NCBI RefSeq assembly: GCF_004798865.1
Contig: NW_025335761.1
Coordinates: forward strand, 20,486,502 to 20,550,501
DNA: 64,000 bases
Origin: Varanus komodoensis
Taxonomy: Eukaryota > Chordata > Lepidosauria > Squamata > Varanidae
Direction: 5' to 3'
Shown: in pieces, positions 12,612 to 24,985 of the stretch
Numbering within the stretch: the stretch's first letter is position 1
Layout of the letters: the number at the start of each line of letters is the position of its first letter
Program-made: the position numbers and the translations under genes
Notes under the pieces: model-generated
The model's input: only the letters and a program-made list of their open reading frames with translations
Databases searched by the model: none
Told to the model about the DNA's origin: nothing

Positions 12612-12735
12612 TCAAGCTTATCCCCACAACAACCACCCTATGTTGTACCTTTGTAGAGAGTCTGTGACTAGTCCAAAGTCACCCAGCTGGCTACATGACT
12701 GAGCAGGTAATAGAAACCAGATTGTTCAAGTGCAG
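12612..12735 (-). mobile_element. MIR-like SINE fragment
   Basis: Read on the minus strand it carries the family body: GGTTTCTATTACC, AGCTGGGTGACTTTGGACTA and then GTGGGGATAAGC. The same order of blocks recurs at 16305, 23250, 48900 and 61905. The tRNA-like head is eroded. Confidence 0.6.
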
Positions 12736-13000
12736 CCCTGTGGTATCTTACGCTAGGTGATAAATACAGTGAAGGACTCTGTCTTAATGCTAAGGCTGTT
12801 CTGGATTAATTCTAGCATAAGAGTGCTACCACCTAGGAAAGCCTTGGCAGTTATAGGCAGCTTATAAATACTTGTATAAATAAGTAAATTTAACTTTTGC
12901 TTAGGCTGCATTCTCTTGCTGTTGTTCACTATATTAAATTTACTCAACTGGCTGAACTGATCTAATCTTGTAATGGTTGTACCTAAATTACTATTTGCAT
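12736..13000. other. NDUFAF1 leader intron, no feature seen
   Basis: This is unique-looking AT-rich sequence between a SINE fragment and a BovB-like tail. Confidence 0.35.
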
Positions 13001-13046
13001 GGAGGACGCGATGGATAGGATGCGGCTTCGCTAAACAACAACAAAT
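13000..13046 (+). mobile_element. BovB/RTE-type 3' tail remnant
   Basis: GACGCGATGGATAGGATGCG and GGCTTCGCTAAACAACAACAA resemble the 3' terminus of BovB LINEs and of SINEs that use their tail, whose consensus has a GACTTCGCGACTAAACAACAA-like end. Only about 45 bp remain. Confidence 0.5.
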
Positions 13047-13335
13047 TACTACTTGATTTTTAAAAAGAGCAATCCTGATTTGGTCCATTGGGGAGTAATG
13101 GGACAGGTGGGAGTTTAATCACCTGCCTTGGTGGCAGGCGTTATAGTGGTAATGCAGTTTTGCGGGGCTGTTCTCCACCAACAGCTTGTTTATATCAGTA
13201 GAATTGGACATACTAGCTCCACTAGACACTTACATTGCTTTTGCACCCCTCTGTAGCAAAAAGGCAGTTCCTCTCCACCCATACTCTAGTGCAGATCATC
13301 AAGTGAGCACATAAGTTTGTTGCTCTTTTGCCATT

Positions 13336-16076
13336 TTTTATCGAGCTTCCATCTCCCTCACGGGGCTTCTGGTCTCTCGAGGCCGGGTCCAGAGTGCCTC
13401 TATTTGGTGTTGGGCGACCGAGACAGACTGGGGATTCTGTTGGTGTACCGTGCACCCTTCTGCCCAACAGACTCCGTGCCTGAACTGACAGAGATTGTCT
13501 CGGACCTGGTGTTGAAGACCCCCAGGATGTTGGTCCTGGGGGACTTCAATCTCCATGCCGAGACAGTTCTGACCGGGGCAGTTCAGGACTTCATGGCCTC
13601 CATGATGGCCGTGGGGCTGTCTCAACATGTCATCGGCCCGACCCATGAACGTGGACACACTCTGGACCTGGTTTTCTCAACGGGGCAGGAAGAGGGGGAT
13701 CGGAGGGTGAGGAATCTATGTCTGACTCCCCTGTCATGGTCAGATCACTTCCTCGTGAGGTTTGAGCTCGAGAGTGGCCTTTCCCTTTGTAAGGGTTCAG
13801 ACTCAATTGTGTTGGTCTGCCCCTGGAGCTGGATGGATCCGGATGGATTCCTGAAGGCTCTGGGGGAATTTCTGGTTGATAAGGCTGGTGCTCCTGTCGA
13901 TGCTCTGGTCAAACTGTGGAATGGGGAAATGACCAGGACTATTGACATGATTGCTCCTAAGCGTCCTCTCCCGCCTGGCAGAGCCCATTCATCCCCTTGG
14001 TATACACCTGAATTACAGGCGATGAAGCGGGTTGGGAGATGCCTAGAGCGTAGGTGGAGGAAATCATGGGATGAATTTGACCAATCACACTTGAGAACTC
14101 ATTATCGAGCCTATGCTGTGGCAGTGAGGGCGGCGAAGAAGAAATTCTTCTCTGCTTCCATTGCCTCCTCACAATGCTGTCCAGCGGAGCTTTTTCGGGT
14201 GGTACATGGGCTGGTTCATCTGGGCCCCAAGAAAGGTCCTGTACCGCCCTCGTTGGCCCGCTGTGATGACCATTTTAAGGAGAAAATAGCTCAGATTCGT
14301 CATGAGCTGGACTGCACTAGTGACCTAGAGCCTTCAGGGGAGGAACCAATGTTGCCGTCTGGTCCACAATTGATGTATGAGTTCCAGTTATTGTGGCCTG
14401 ATGATGTGGACAAGGTGCTTGGACAAGTATGTCCCACCACATGCTTATTGGACCCTTGCCCTTCTTGGCTACTCAAGAAAGCCAAGGACGGGATATGGAC
14501 CCGGATCCTGGAGGTTGTCAATGCCTCTCTAAGGGACGGCCGGGTACCTGCCCCTCGAAAGGAGCTGGTAGTCTGGCCAGTCCTAAAGAAGGCATCCTTG
14601 GATCCAGAGACGGCCACCAGTTATACACTGGTGGCCAATATCCCGTTCTTGGGCAAGGTGTTAGAGCGGGTGGTGGCGGGACAACTCCAAGCACTCTTGG
14701 ATGAAACTGATTATCTGGACCCATTTCAGTCCGGCTTCACACCCGGGTATGGTACTGAATCTGCCTTGGTCGCCCTGTATGATGACCTGTGCAGGGAGAG
14801 AGACGGGGAGTGCGTCCCTGTTGGTTCTCCTGGACCTCTCAGCGGCTTTCGATACCATCGACCATGGTATCCTTCTGGATAGGCTAGTGGGATTGGGGGT
14901 TGGAGGCACTGCTTTGCAGTGTTTCTGCTCCTATCTCAATGGCCGATTCCAGAAGGTGGTGCTGGGGGACTATGGCTCTGCGCCATGGCAGTTATGCCAT
15001 GGAGTTCCACAGGGGTCCATTTTGTCCCCGTTGCTATTCAACATCTACATGAAACCGCTGGGAGAGGTCATTAGGAGTTGTGGGCTGCGGAATCATCAGT
15101 ACACTGATGATACCCAGCTCTACCTCTCTTTTTCAACCAATCCAGGTGAGGCAGTGGCTGTACTGAACCGGTGCCTGGCCGAGGTAATGGCCTGGATGAG
15201 GGCCAAGAAACTGAAGCTCAATCCAGACAAGACAGAGGTCCTGTTGGTAGGCGGTTCAGGCTTCGGGAGGGGGGACCTGGACCTTGTCCTGAATGGGGTA
15301 GCACTCCCTATGAAGGACAGGGTCCGCAGCTTGGGAGTGCTCCTCGACCCAAAGCTGACTTTGGAAGCTCAAGTGTCGGCGGTGGCAAGGAGCGCTTTCC
15401 ATCAGCTTCGGCTAATCCATCAGCTGCGTCCTACCTGGAGGACGACTGCCTGGCAACAATGATGCATGCATTGGTTACTTCCCGACTAGACTTCTGTAAC
15501 GTGCTCTACCTGGGGCTGCCCTTGAAGACAGTCCAGATACTTCAGTTGGTGCAAAATAGAGCTGCCAGGTTGCTGACGGGGACTGGGCGTTGTTCTCATA
15601 TAACCCCAGTCCTCCGTCAACTTCACTGGCTCCCCATTGAAGTCCGGGCTCAATTCAAGGTGTTAGTTATCACCTATAAAGCCCTCAACGGCTTGGAACC
15701 TGGTTACCTAAAGGAGCGCTTGCGTCCATACTTGCCCTCCCGCCCCCTGAGATCAGCGGCAGAGGCCCTTCTCCAGGAACCCTCTGTGAAGGATATTAGA
15801 AGGGTGAGTACCCGGAGGAGGGCCTTCTCTGTGGTGGCGCCCCACTTATGGAATGCGCTCCCCAGAGAGGTCTGCCTGGTGCCGTCGTTATTTGTTTTTC
15901 GGTGCCAGGCCAAGACCTTTTTATTTAAACGTTATTTTAATTAATTGCTAATTTATTTATTGTTTTAACTTATTGCCTGGATGTTTCTAGTTTTTACATA
16001 TTTGTATTGTTATTTATTTGATGGAAGCCACCCCTAGGCTTGTGCGAATGGGGCAGCATATAAGAATCTCAAATAA

Positions 16077-16108
<32 letters not shown>
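13336..16108 (+). mobile_element. L2-type LINE, nearly full 3' two-thirds, 5' truncated
   Basis: The element starts inside the endonuclease domain (LLVYRAPFCPTDS, LVLGDFNLHAE, WSDHFLVRFE). It runs through a linker (SPWYTPELQAMK) into reverse transcriptase: NIPFLGKVLERVV, QSGFTPGYGTESAL, LLDLSAAFDTIDHG, HGVPQGSILSPLLFN and QYTDDTQLYLS. The C-terminal block ends near 15944 with KTFLFKRYFN. Three frames carry it: 13337-14882, 14701-15462 and 15171-15944. That gives a frame change just before DLSAAFDT and another near 15.46 kb, so it cannot make one protein. The 3' end is AAGCCACCCCTAGGCTTG, an AAATAAATAG tail and a (GATA)n run. It lies in the NDUFAF1 leader intron, opposite in orientation to the copy at 1-2600. 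Confidence 0.9.
16075..16108 (+). repeat. (GATA)n microsatellite at LINE tail
   Basis: About eight ATAG units grow directly out of the AAATAAATAG tail of the preceding L2-type LINE. The microsatellite probably arose from the tail repeat. Confidence 0.85.
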
Positions 16109-16109
<1 letters not shown>

Positions 16110-16304
16110 ACAGATATGATTGCCATTGTTACATGTCATCATGCTTTTTAAGCAGCTGTGGGAAATGGTTAAAGTGCAAGTCCTATGTGTACATGCTTAA
16201 AAGTAAGTACCTCTGAATTAATTGGGCCTGCCAAGTAAAATGTGAATAGAATTACAGCTTGCACACAATTAGAGGTTGGGAATTGAATTATTACTACATT
16301 GCAT

Positions 16305-16480
16305 TTATATCTCAAGGCAGGTTATAAGGCACTTCACTTTATCCTCACAACAGAGAAGTAGGATAGGCTGAGACTCTGACTAGCTCAAAGTTACCCAGTG
16401 GGCCTCATGGACAAGTGAGAACTAGAACCCAGTTTTCCCGAGGCTCAGTGTAGCATGCTTAATCACTACACCACTGTAGC
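16305..16480 (-). mobile_element. MIR-like SINE
   Basis: Read on the minus strand it starts with a tRNA-like head (CTACAGTGGTGTAGTGATTA). It continues with ACTGGGTTCTAGTTC, the core block ACTGGGTAACTTTGAGCTAG and TGTTGTGAGGATAAAG. This is the best-preserved copy of this SINE in the window. Confidence 0.75.
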
Positions 16481-17326
16481 AGTTTGGAGCATGGGCCCCC
16501 AGATAACCAGTAAACACAACAGGATCAAGGCAAGCTGGTACAAGGCCAGAGTTCAATCACCAGTACAGGTTACAATACCAAACAGGCCAGGGTCAAAACT
16601 AGGAGTCAGTTGAAGAGCCAGACAAGGTACAGTCCAGCAGACAGGAACATGGTCAAACTGAGCCAAGGTTAGGAACCAGGAAGATAGTAGTAAGGAGCTG
16701 CTACCTTGGAAGAGTTGATTCCTCTTTCCCTCAACCTTCAGCATCCCAAAAACCAGCATAACTGAAGCAGTTTTAGGAAAGATGAGCCTGTTCATAAATA
16801 GCTGGTCCCCCAGGGCTCCCAGTTGGTGCTCATGAATGCCCTGGCAGCTGCAGTAGAGTCTGGGACAAATCCTGCAACTATCAAGGCTGTTCTGGATTCT
16901 GACAATCACACTTACTCTCCACACTGGAATTGCAAGACCTTTTTCTGTCTAAGCATGCATAGGATTGTGCCATTAGAGACTTTCCATGATACTGCATGTG
17001 TATGCTTATGTGACATTTTTCTCTACAAATGTAAATGTCTCTGATTTCTCTCCATAATGATAAAATAAGCACTAGTGAATATATTAGTAAACTAGTATAT
17101 TAGTAAACTAGCACTAGTAAATAAAACAATTTAATCAACTTATTGTTTATGTTTGAGAATATTTAGCTAGGGCAAGATGCATGTTATTAGGCAACCATTG
17201 CACTCATGCTGTGATGTTAATAATGTGATTTGCAGTATTGATATCTTGGCAAAACTTGGGAAAACAAATCAATCCTGTTTTAAAACAGATTTATCTCAAA
17301 AATCTACCTCATTTCTATTGTTACAG

Positions 17327-20300
17327 ATGGAGAGAAACAACATTAATTAGAAACAGATGACAGTTCCTTTATTTGGATAAGACAAGTGTGTCGGAAACTG
17401 TTCATCAGAGCACAGTTCAGTTTTCTGTGAATATTGTTATGGCTCTACCTCTTAAAGTACTGGATGGTGTCTTCCTTCTAAATCGATGTCATGGGCAAAA
17501 TTGCTTATATCCTTTGATTAGGCCTCTTGTTTGCCATCCAAAATTGTACAGTAGCTATAAGAGACCAGGCACACCTCCTGACAGGATCCCACCATGGAAA
17601 AAGATTAACTTCAGTTTCCAGAAGGGAGTGGAAGGGATCAAGACACATTTTGGACTTTTAGGAAAAGAGATGACTGACCATGTAAAGGGGCCTGAGGGAC
17701 GTCCTTTGATGGACTACATGCTGGAACAGGTTCGTGTGGCTTGGGAGTTTCGTAGTGAAGAAGATTTGAAAAAATGGGTAATCTCTTCTGATGTTGAAAT
17801 CGGAGGTAAAAGTGAAGTCTACCTAAAATTAGGTAGGAATAATCAATCTGCTGTGCTATATGGGAACCTTGATACTACAGTACCTCAGGATGGAGAGACA
17901 AAATACAGTGGCTATTGTTCCATGAGATCAAAACCACGACTGGTAAGTACAGAATATTATCATTGTAATACTTCTAATTGAAGTGAGAACTGCACTAAAA
18001 TTTCAGATTGTAATCATGGTCTGTCTTTTGGTACTAATTTTGTGTAATACAGTGGTACCTTAGCTCATGAATTTGATCCGTTCCAGGACTCTGGTCGTGA
18101 CCCAAATTGGTTGTGAGCCAAGTCAAATTTCCCCATAAGGTTCAATGTAAATAAGGTTAATCTGTTCTGTAAATATTTTTTTTAATCACAGGAAAGACGG
18201 GCACAATCGCGGGTGCACTGGGGGGGGGGAGGAGATGGGCGCGATCGCGGTCGCACTCATGCAGAGAAGTCGGGTGCAATTGCGGCCATCTCCCCCCCAC
18301 CCCCAAGCACAGGCACAATCGCAATCGTCACCCGATGTGAAGTTTGTGACCTGAGGAAATTTTTTTCTGAAATTTCTGTTCACGACCCAATTTGGTCGTG
18401 AACTGAGGTGTTTGTGAGCCACGGTACCACTGTACAAACATAACATTTTCCCATAACTTTTTTATTCTTGGGTGACGTTATTTTGAAAGTAGGATATGAA
18501 ATGATGCCAGTGCTGAATTTCTAGGGCTATAGGCAATTAGCTCCTCCCACTGATCAAATGATTTCCATCAGCAGAATGGGAAGGTGGGTGATAGGTTTTC
18601 TGCTACACCACTGCAAGTCTATTTCAGACGGTTGGAAGGCAGAAGGGGAGGGGGAGGGCTGTTGCATGGACTCTTGGGGGGGATGGATTCGGTAAAGGAT
18701 ATATTTCAATTTGTTCTTTTCTCTCAGACTTATTTTAATTAGTTTTTAAAGCAACAAAAATAATTTGTATGGTCCATTGTTGTATGAAAATGTACTTAGG
18801 GATCAAGCCCATGCATGTTTAGACAGGAAAAAAGTCCTGTAATTCTTGGCATCCCTCCAACCAACCATGCTGACTGGGGCAGGCTGCGAATTGTAGGACA
18901 TTTGTTCTATCTGAATATGTATACAATCCTATCTTACTGCCCAGTCTTGCACATGTTTACTCTAAAGAAAATCCTCTGCATTTACTGGGGCTTGTTACTT
19001 TAACATATACAAAAATATATTCCTTACTGTTTCTCCAGAAAACTGGATGTTGAAAATTTTGCAGTATCTGGACTTTCTTTGTACATTGAAAGAACTGAAG
19101 ATCTCCAGCAAATTATGAGATCTATAGAACTGGAACGTTCATGTTGCTAGTTCTAGTTTAGTGCTAGAAAGCACATGATTTGAAGTTGTTTTTCTAAGAC
19201 TTGACTGTTTCACAGTTACAGAAGCCTTGGTTTGTAGACCAAGTGTCTATTGTACTGTTAGCCAGAAAATACTTTAGAACAGGGAGAGGGTGATTCTCTC
19301 TTTCTGTTGTACCCCCTTCTGCTCTAGAAGGCTGAGTGGTCCTCTGGAGCAAATTTGAAGTGTGTATGGGTGTGTGTCTAGCTCTGGTTAGATAAGATGA
19401 AGAACTGCAGGGGGAAACCATCTTCTTAAATGTGACACAGTATAAGCTGCATCGTGAGATGTTAGTCACTGAGCTCAATCATCTGTTATGCTCATTGTGG
19501 CTGCTTGGTACTTCAGCACAACTCATCATGGTAGGGAAGTTGAGCTTGACTGAAACTAGTAATTGGTGAAACACTGAAAGCATTATCATGTTTTGCTAGG
19601 TTGCTTTTAATCGAAAGAGCCCTTATGATTGGACAAGTTTCAATAGCCTGTTCCTACGTGTTCGTGGTGATGGCAGACCATGGATGATAAACATCTATAC
19701 AGATCCATACTTCTCTCATCACAGGGATGACCTCTATCACTACTTCATGTTCACAAGAGGAGGACCATATTGGGAGGAAATCAGGGTAATCTCATGCATA
19801 TTCCAATAAGGTTGTAGAAAATATATGAATTTGCTATTGGAAGCTAAGCAAATTTGAGGATTCCTGGTTTGCCAGAAATAATTCAGCAAAATACAGTAGA
19901 TATTGGACATGTCTGCATGGCACAACAAGCCTTTTCTTATGTAGGATGGTTTGTCATGTCATCTGAACCTTGTTGTGGTATCACATGATACATTTGTTTC
20001 TTTAGAAACCATGATAAGCAGTGGTCTGTTCTATGGTTTCCATGCTTCATGGTTTCTCTGATTGCTTGAACCCAGCATGGTGATTACCATGGTCCTGGTA
20101 TGGAACTACCAGAGTCTCCTGGAAAGAGCAGCAGCTAGTGCAGGAGCTGCTGTAGTGTGGAATTAAATTTCAGGCATGACAGCTGATGGGATGGGTGCCA
20201 GTGGCAGGACTGAACAAGGAGAGTGCAAACCACTTAATTATCTGTCAGGCATCACCAGACCAAAACACACATGCCATGCAAACCGCTCAGGGTTGTTTGT

Positions 20301-23300
20301 CATGACATATGAACCCAGCCAATGTCATGGATGGAAGATGAAACTACTTGTTTAAATGAAATAACTGTTTAGCAAATAGCAAACATAAGTCCAATTTGAT
20401 GTTTTTTGAGCCTCTCAAACTTTCATACTTAAAAGTAGTTAATTCAAAGGAACAATTTTTCAAAACCGAAAAATATTGGATTATTTTATGGGTGGCTTTC
20501 TAGCTCTTTTAGAAGTATTAACCATCTATGAAGTGAAAGTCATTGACTTAGAGACTACTGCTAGAGAAATAGCATTGTAGAGTGCCTTAATGCACTTGTT
20601 CATAATAACCTGTAATGTTGTACTTGCAGATTCCGTTTTCTAAATTTATTTTTTCTACACGTGGGAGAGTCCAAGATAATCAACATGAACTTTGGTTAGA
20701 TAAGGTAAAATTTTCTGCATGTAATTTTCTGTTTGAAACTGCAAGATTTAAACTTACTTGATCAAAACCAAAAAGGGAAATGTGCCCACACCATTGGTAA
20801 CTTTCTGGTTGATTTCTGCCCTTGAATATTCAGCACAAAGAGCCTTCTTTTTTCCTGATGCCATTGAGTTGCAGAGCATTCTGGTACACCTCCCCACTCA
20901 GACATAAAAGCCAAGACACATTGGAAGATTTCTGCATGCACAGAGGGCTTTTTTGCTGAAGTTTAGAGAAACAAAGTGTGCTTCCAGCTCATTGCTTCTC
21001 TGAATCCCAGTGCGAAATGAATATTGGCCCCTTCCAAAGTTTTCTGAATGTGCCAGATGACCTCAGGGATTTGTGGCAGCATTTAAGCCAAAGTGTGTGT
21101 GTGTCTCACCCCTTTTTGTGTCCTGGAGTCATATGGCAGATTGTGCAAGTAGGCATATAGGTAGGCATGTGTATGAGCTTTCAGATTAGCTTTTGTACAC
21201 AAAGGCATGAGACTCTTATTTTCCGTTGTAGGAAGTAATCATGGGAGACATCTAACATTTGAGTAGTGGGCTTCTGTTTTCACGTCATGCCTTTTCCTTT
21301 TCCATCTCATCTTCCTCTACAGCCCCCCAGCAATAGGTTTGGAGCAGGCTCAAGGTGGTGTGCTGGGAAGATCTGTTATGCTAATATAATTGTGGGCAGA
21401 CATTATGTTCTAATTTCTTTCAGTGGAAACTCTAGGTCCACCAACTGAAGTCAATTGCAAAATAGTGACTCAAGAAGGTGTATACAGAATTGTAGAACAG
21501 TGCCCATCTGAGCACACACTCAGCCTAGGCATTTTTCAGTTTTAAAACTGGAGCTGGTAGCAAATCCTTTTACACACAAAGCTACTTGTATTCTCTTCCA
21601 AGCTTTCTTGATTTCAGTAGCTTAAATTAGGAGGAAAAATAGACCTTTACTGTAATTACTCTTAAAAGATTTGGAGCTGTGTTTTGATTTAGGACCAACT
21701 TGTTTGCTTTTCTGTCATTCCAGAGTATTAACAAATATAGAAACAGAACAAGTCAGAAGGGGCCTCCTGGGCCATCTAGTCTGATCCCTCAGCTCCAGCC
21801 ACTCATGACATCCCTACCTCCATGTTTCAAATGCATAATTTCTTTCCCATCAGCTTTCTTCACCGTCTAGCTTTTACACTCATATATGATTGTTTTTACA
21901 CATCCTCTTGTAACAGTATAACTTCCTTTTCTGCACTAATGGAACTTTCATGGTACCTTAAAATGATTTTAGACCCAGAGTAGCCTCTTTCAGCTTTGTT
22001 TGCTGGTAAACATTAATCAGTGCTCAAAACTAATTCTAAAAAAAGAAGCAAATAGTAATGAATTTGGAAAGAATTGACAGAAGGCAGGCCAGTCTCCACA
22101 CATATTTAAGTGAACTACCACAGTGATCTGGTACACATGCATAGGAGTAAGTCCCACTGAATTTGGTGGGACTTTGGAATGCACATGCAAGCACTGCACT
22201 GTTATAAGGCCCAGATTCCTTGTGCTATGAGTATACCAGCACATAATCGACAAAGAAAACAAAATATAAGTACTAAAACTTGGGAAGTGACCCTGTGGTC
22301 CCTAGAAAGTGATTGTGAGGTAATAGAGTTGGGAATGGAACTCGGTCCCCCATCATGGTGGATATGGAAAGAGCCACATTAGCTGCTTTCCCAAGGTTGG
22401 AAAAATACCTTTGGGGAAGAAAGGGGACATTTTTGAGAAGGGAGAAGACTGAAGAGCGTAGGATATGAGCTGTGCTGAGGCTTCTCCACCCTCTTCCATT
22501 CCTCCTGGAAGTGCTTTGACTAGAGAGGCAGAAAAGGCCATCAAATGAAAGTGTGTGGTGGTAGATCACTTCCACTGTTCCTCCTATCCTTGCGTAAGAA
22601 ATCCATACAGCTCCAAGCTCAAGAGTGTAGATCCCAGGTTTGCACCCTTTGAACTTTCTCCTCTTTTGGAGTAATAGTGGTATATATTATGCTATGTTTT
22701 GCTTCCTTTAATATTTGGTTTTGCCAGAACTAAATCTACAAATTAAGATATGAAATTTGATATAATTGCCTTTTGTTAGTACTAATTATACCAGTTACTT
22801 TGAGAAGAATAAATCTTTAGCTAGGCTGACTAAAGGGTGTTGCCATTTCCATGCATACTCTCATCTCTGAGCTGTCAGTTGCTTATGTATCAGTCCTACT
22901 GATTACGTTACATTTGAGTTTCAGCTAAAACAAGGATATCTTGAACTTTCTTGAAAGCTTTGTTGAGTTTGTAGTTCTGGATTTTTTAATGTGTTTTCAG
23001 TTAAACTTGCATTAAATGGAACAAGAAATAGTATTAGAAACATGAAAGACAGTTTGGATAATACATAATAAAGACTTAGAAGACCTGAGCAGAAACTAAG
23101 GCTTGGAGCCAGAGATGTCTTGTGCAAACCAAAAGGCACTTTGACTTGCACAAGGCAGCTGTGCCAAGTTTCCTTGTAGTGCTGCTGTTCCTTCACATCA
23201 TCAAAGTGGAAGGAATTCAAGGCAAGCTGCAAAGTTCTCATCTCCATTTTATACTTGCAGTTACCAGCCTGTGAGGTAAGTTAGGCTGAGAGTCTGTGAC

Positions 23301-24559
23301 TGGCCAGAAGTCACTCAGTGGTTGAATGGGGACTAAACCCAGGTCTCCAGAGTACCAGTCCAGCTCTAACCACTATGTCACACTGACTCCCTTAACCATC
23401 AGGAGATAGGCTATAGTGGACAAGGAACTAGGAAACTCATAGTACAAGCATTATTGTTTGTATTGAAGATCCCACTCAAGAAATAAAGCTTAAAATCCAA
23501 TTCTCAAAAATGCAAATTTGCACATACAGTGGTACCTCGGCTCACGAACGCCTCAGTTCAAGACCAAATCGGGTTGTGAACAGAAATTTCATAAAAAATT
23601 TGCAGGTTGCGAACTCTGCATTGGGTGACAATTGCGAGTGTGCCCACCTTCCCTGCACAGGCGCGATTGCGGTCATGCTGGTGTGTGGGGGGAGATGGCC
23701 GCTATTGTGCCCGTGTTCCCTGCCTGAGCGTGCCCGCACCTGTTTCCCCGCACTGTTGCTGGGGGTGGTGGGGGGGAGATGGCTGCAATCTTTGTTCTTT
23801 GTCACTTTGCTTTACATTTTTGTGAGTAAAAAAATAGTTGCAGAACGGATTAACCTTATTTACATTGACCCTTATGGGGAAATTTGACTTGGCTCACAAC
23901 CAATTTGGGTCACGACCAGAGTCCTGGAATGGATTAAGTTTGCGAGCCAAGGTACCACTGTACTAGGTCTATACCTTCTGTCCATTTCTGCTGCATCTTT
24001 GTGTTCCCTACTGGAAATCCTCTCCTAATGATGAGAAATCATTCCCAATAGTGTGCAGTGAAGCTCAAGGGCCTTTACCTAGAGGGGAGGAATTGGCGTC
24101 TGCTCTGTGCACAATTTATTTACAAAAATGACATTAAGGCTACATTCCAACCCTTTATAGCTGAGCATAAGCAGCATTTCATTAAATGGGCCTTCCTTCA
24201 GAGGAGACACAGGATTGCACTATGAGCAGTATCATTGGTGCTTTCAGTCCCAAACTGGGCTGTCTTGAGCAAATGTTTCAGTAACTTAAAGTACACATCT
24301 TAATGTATTGCAGCAGTTACATGCAAGTTATACCATCTTGAAGATTATTCAAATTTTTCAAAAGAATTTGAACATGGTACAAATTGTGTGTGTTTCTTAA
24401 CAGATCAGTACTTTAGGATTCACTTTGGGTGACAAAATAGATGGTCCATTCCAGCTGGAGATTGACTTCATTGGATTGCTCATGGACAGAACACACATAG
24501 AGAAATCTGCTTATGAGCTGTATGAAAGAAATCCCAAGAAACAGAAACTGATCAGCTGA
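17327..24559 (+). CDS. NDUFAF1: NDUFAF1, complex I assembly factor (CIA30)
   Basis: NDUFAF1 is a mitochondrial chaperone of the MCIA complex (with ECSIT, ACAD9 and TMEM126B in vertebrates) that helps build the complex I membrane arm. Coding exons are 17439-17942, 19600-19785, 20630-20704 and 24404-24559, all phase 0, totalling 921 nt or 306 residues (human has 327). The acceptor CTATTGTTACAG ends at 17326. I chose ATG 17439 ([14 protein letters not shown]), which matches the human MAL start; an in-frame ATG at 17373 is possible but unlike the family. The N-terminus is basic, as for mitochondrial import. The CIA30 domain spans roughly residues 95-290 ([52 protein letters not shown]). Residues 25-90 are shorter than in mammals. 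It probably shares the divergent RTF1 promoter. Confidence 0.95.
17439..17942 (+). CDS. NDUFAF1: NDUFAF1 coding exon 1
   Basis: The exon is 504 nt from ATG to RSKPRL, ending at the donor CTG/GTAAGT. It carries the transit region and the first third of the CIA30 domain ([16 protein letters not shown]). The exon itself begins at 17327 with untranslated leader that includes a short upstream ATG frame. Confidence 0.94.
18050..18432 (-). mobile_element. Tigger-like MITE, copy B
   Basis: Terminal repeats CAGTGGTACC and GGTACCACTG are flanked on both sides by TA. The left end corresponds to the right end of copy A, so it is in the opposite orientation. The GC-rich core is shorter than in copies A and C. 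It lies in NDUFAF1 intron 1. Confidence 0.85.
18820..18910. repeat. Palindromic MITE-like repeat, diverged copy
   Basis: GTCCTGTAATTCTTGGCATC, CAACCATGCTGACTGGGGCAG and CGAATTGTAGGACA form two weakly complementary arms of the same family as the copy at 3549. Confidence 0.45.
19600..19785 (+). CDS. NDUFAF1: NDUFAF1 coding exon 2
   Basis: The exon has 62 codons, [11 protein letters not shown].. to GGPYWEEIR, between TTTTGCTAG and GTAATC. It holds the most conserved CIA30 motif, [15 protein letters not shown]. Confidence 0.95.
19786..20629. other. NDUFAF1 intron 2, no feature seen
   Basis: Unique-looking intronic sequence with no recognisable repeat or exon. Confidence 0.4.
20630..20704 (+). 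CDS. NDUFAF1: NDUFAF1 coding exon 3
   Basis: The exon has 25 codons, [20 protein letters not shown].. to LDK, between TACTTGCAG and GTAAAA. Confidence 0.94.
20705..23249. other. NDUFAF1 intron 3, proximal part
   Basis: Mostly unique sequence. It includes a short CR1-like or SINE-like fragment near 21740-21830 and nothing else that I can classify. Open frames here lack recognisable domains. Confidence 0.4.
21733..21835. repeat. Short CR1-like or SINE-like fragment
   Basis: GGGGCCTCCTGGGCCATCTAG and TCTGATCCCTCAGCTCC resemble the GGCCATCTAGTCCAACCCCCTGC motif common in sauropsid CR1-type repeats. A second instance lies near 61078. It is too short for a firm family call. Confidence 0.35.
23250..23395 (-). 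mobile_element. MIR-like SINE
   Basis: Minus-strand blocks GTGACATAGTGGTTAGAGC (tRNA-like head), CTGGGTTTAGTCCCC and ACTGAGTGACTTCTGGCCAG match the copy at 16305. Confidence 0.7.
23527..23960 (+). mobile_element. Tigger-like MITE, copy C
   Basis: It starts CAGTGGTACCTCGGCTCACG and ends CCAAGGTACCACTG, with TA on both sides. The orientation is the same as copy A. The GC-rich interior differs in length and motif number from copies A and B. Confidence 0.87.
24404..24559 (+). CDS. NDUFAF1: NDUFAF1 coding exon 4 (terminal)
   Basis: The exon has 51 codons plus [25 protein letters not shown].. to KQKLIS. The acceptor is TTTCTTAACAG. LEIDFIG closes the CIA30 fold. Confidence 0.94.
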   Translation: MSTLGFTLGDKIDGPFQLEIDFIGLLMDRTHIEKSAYELYERNPKKQKLIS

Positions 24560-24985
24560 AGGACCGGTATTCATCAGAACTGAAAACACGATGTTATGTT
24601 TCTGCAGTTACCTGCCATGCTGTAGTCTCCCCACACAAGCATCAGACCTAGAAGCCAAGTTTAGGGTTAGGTATTATCACACTATCTAGGTATTCTGCTT
24701 TAGGATTGGCATGCATTCTTTTCCCCCTCCATATGATGGCTGTGGAGGGTTGGTGAGCAGAACTAGCATCCTTATTTTCATCTTTCCCTTAACCCCTATC
24801 TGTTCATTACATGCTAAATTAGAATGTTTGAAGTTATGAACTGGGTATTTCCTAGATTTGACAGTTGTTTGATGTAATAGCTCTAAATTATGTGATATTG
24901 GAGTGAAAGGAAAAGGAAATTTGTAACCTGTAAAATATTCCAGATGTTTTCTTATTCTTGAAATGAAATGCAGATTAGCATGACT

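Noticed and set aside
17060-17115. Short AGTAAACTAGTATATTAGTAAACTAG tandem
   Set aside because: Two short AT-rich units only, with no sign of function or of a repeat family.
17373-17438. Upstream in-frame start for NDUFAF1 adding 22 residues
   Set aside because: The MAL.. start at 17439 aligns with the human protein start, and the extension lacks a better targeting signal.
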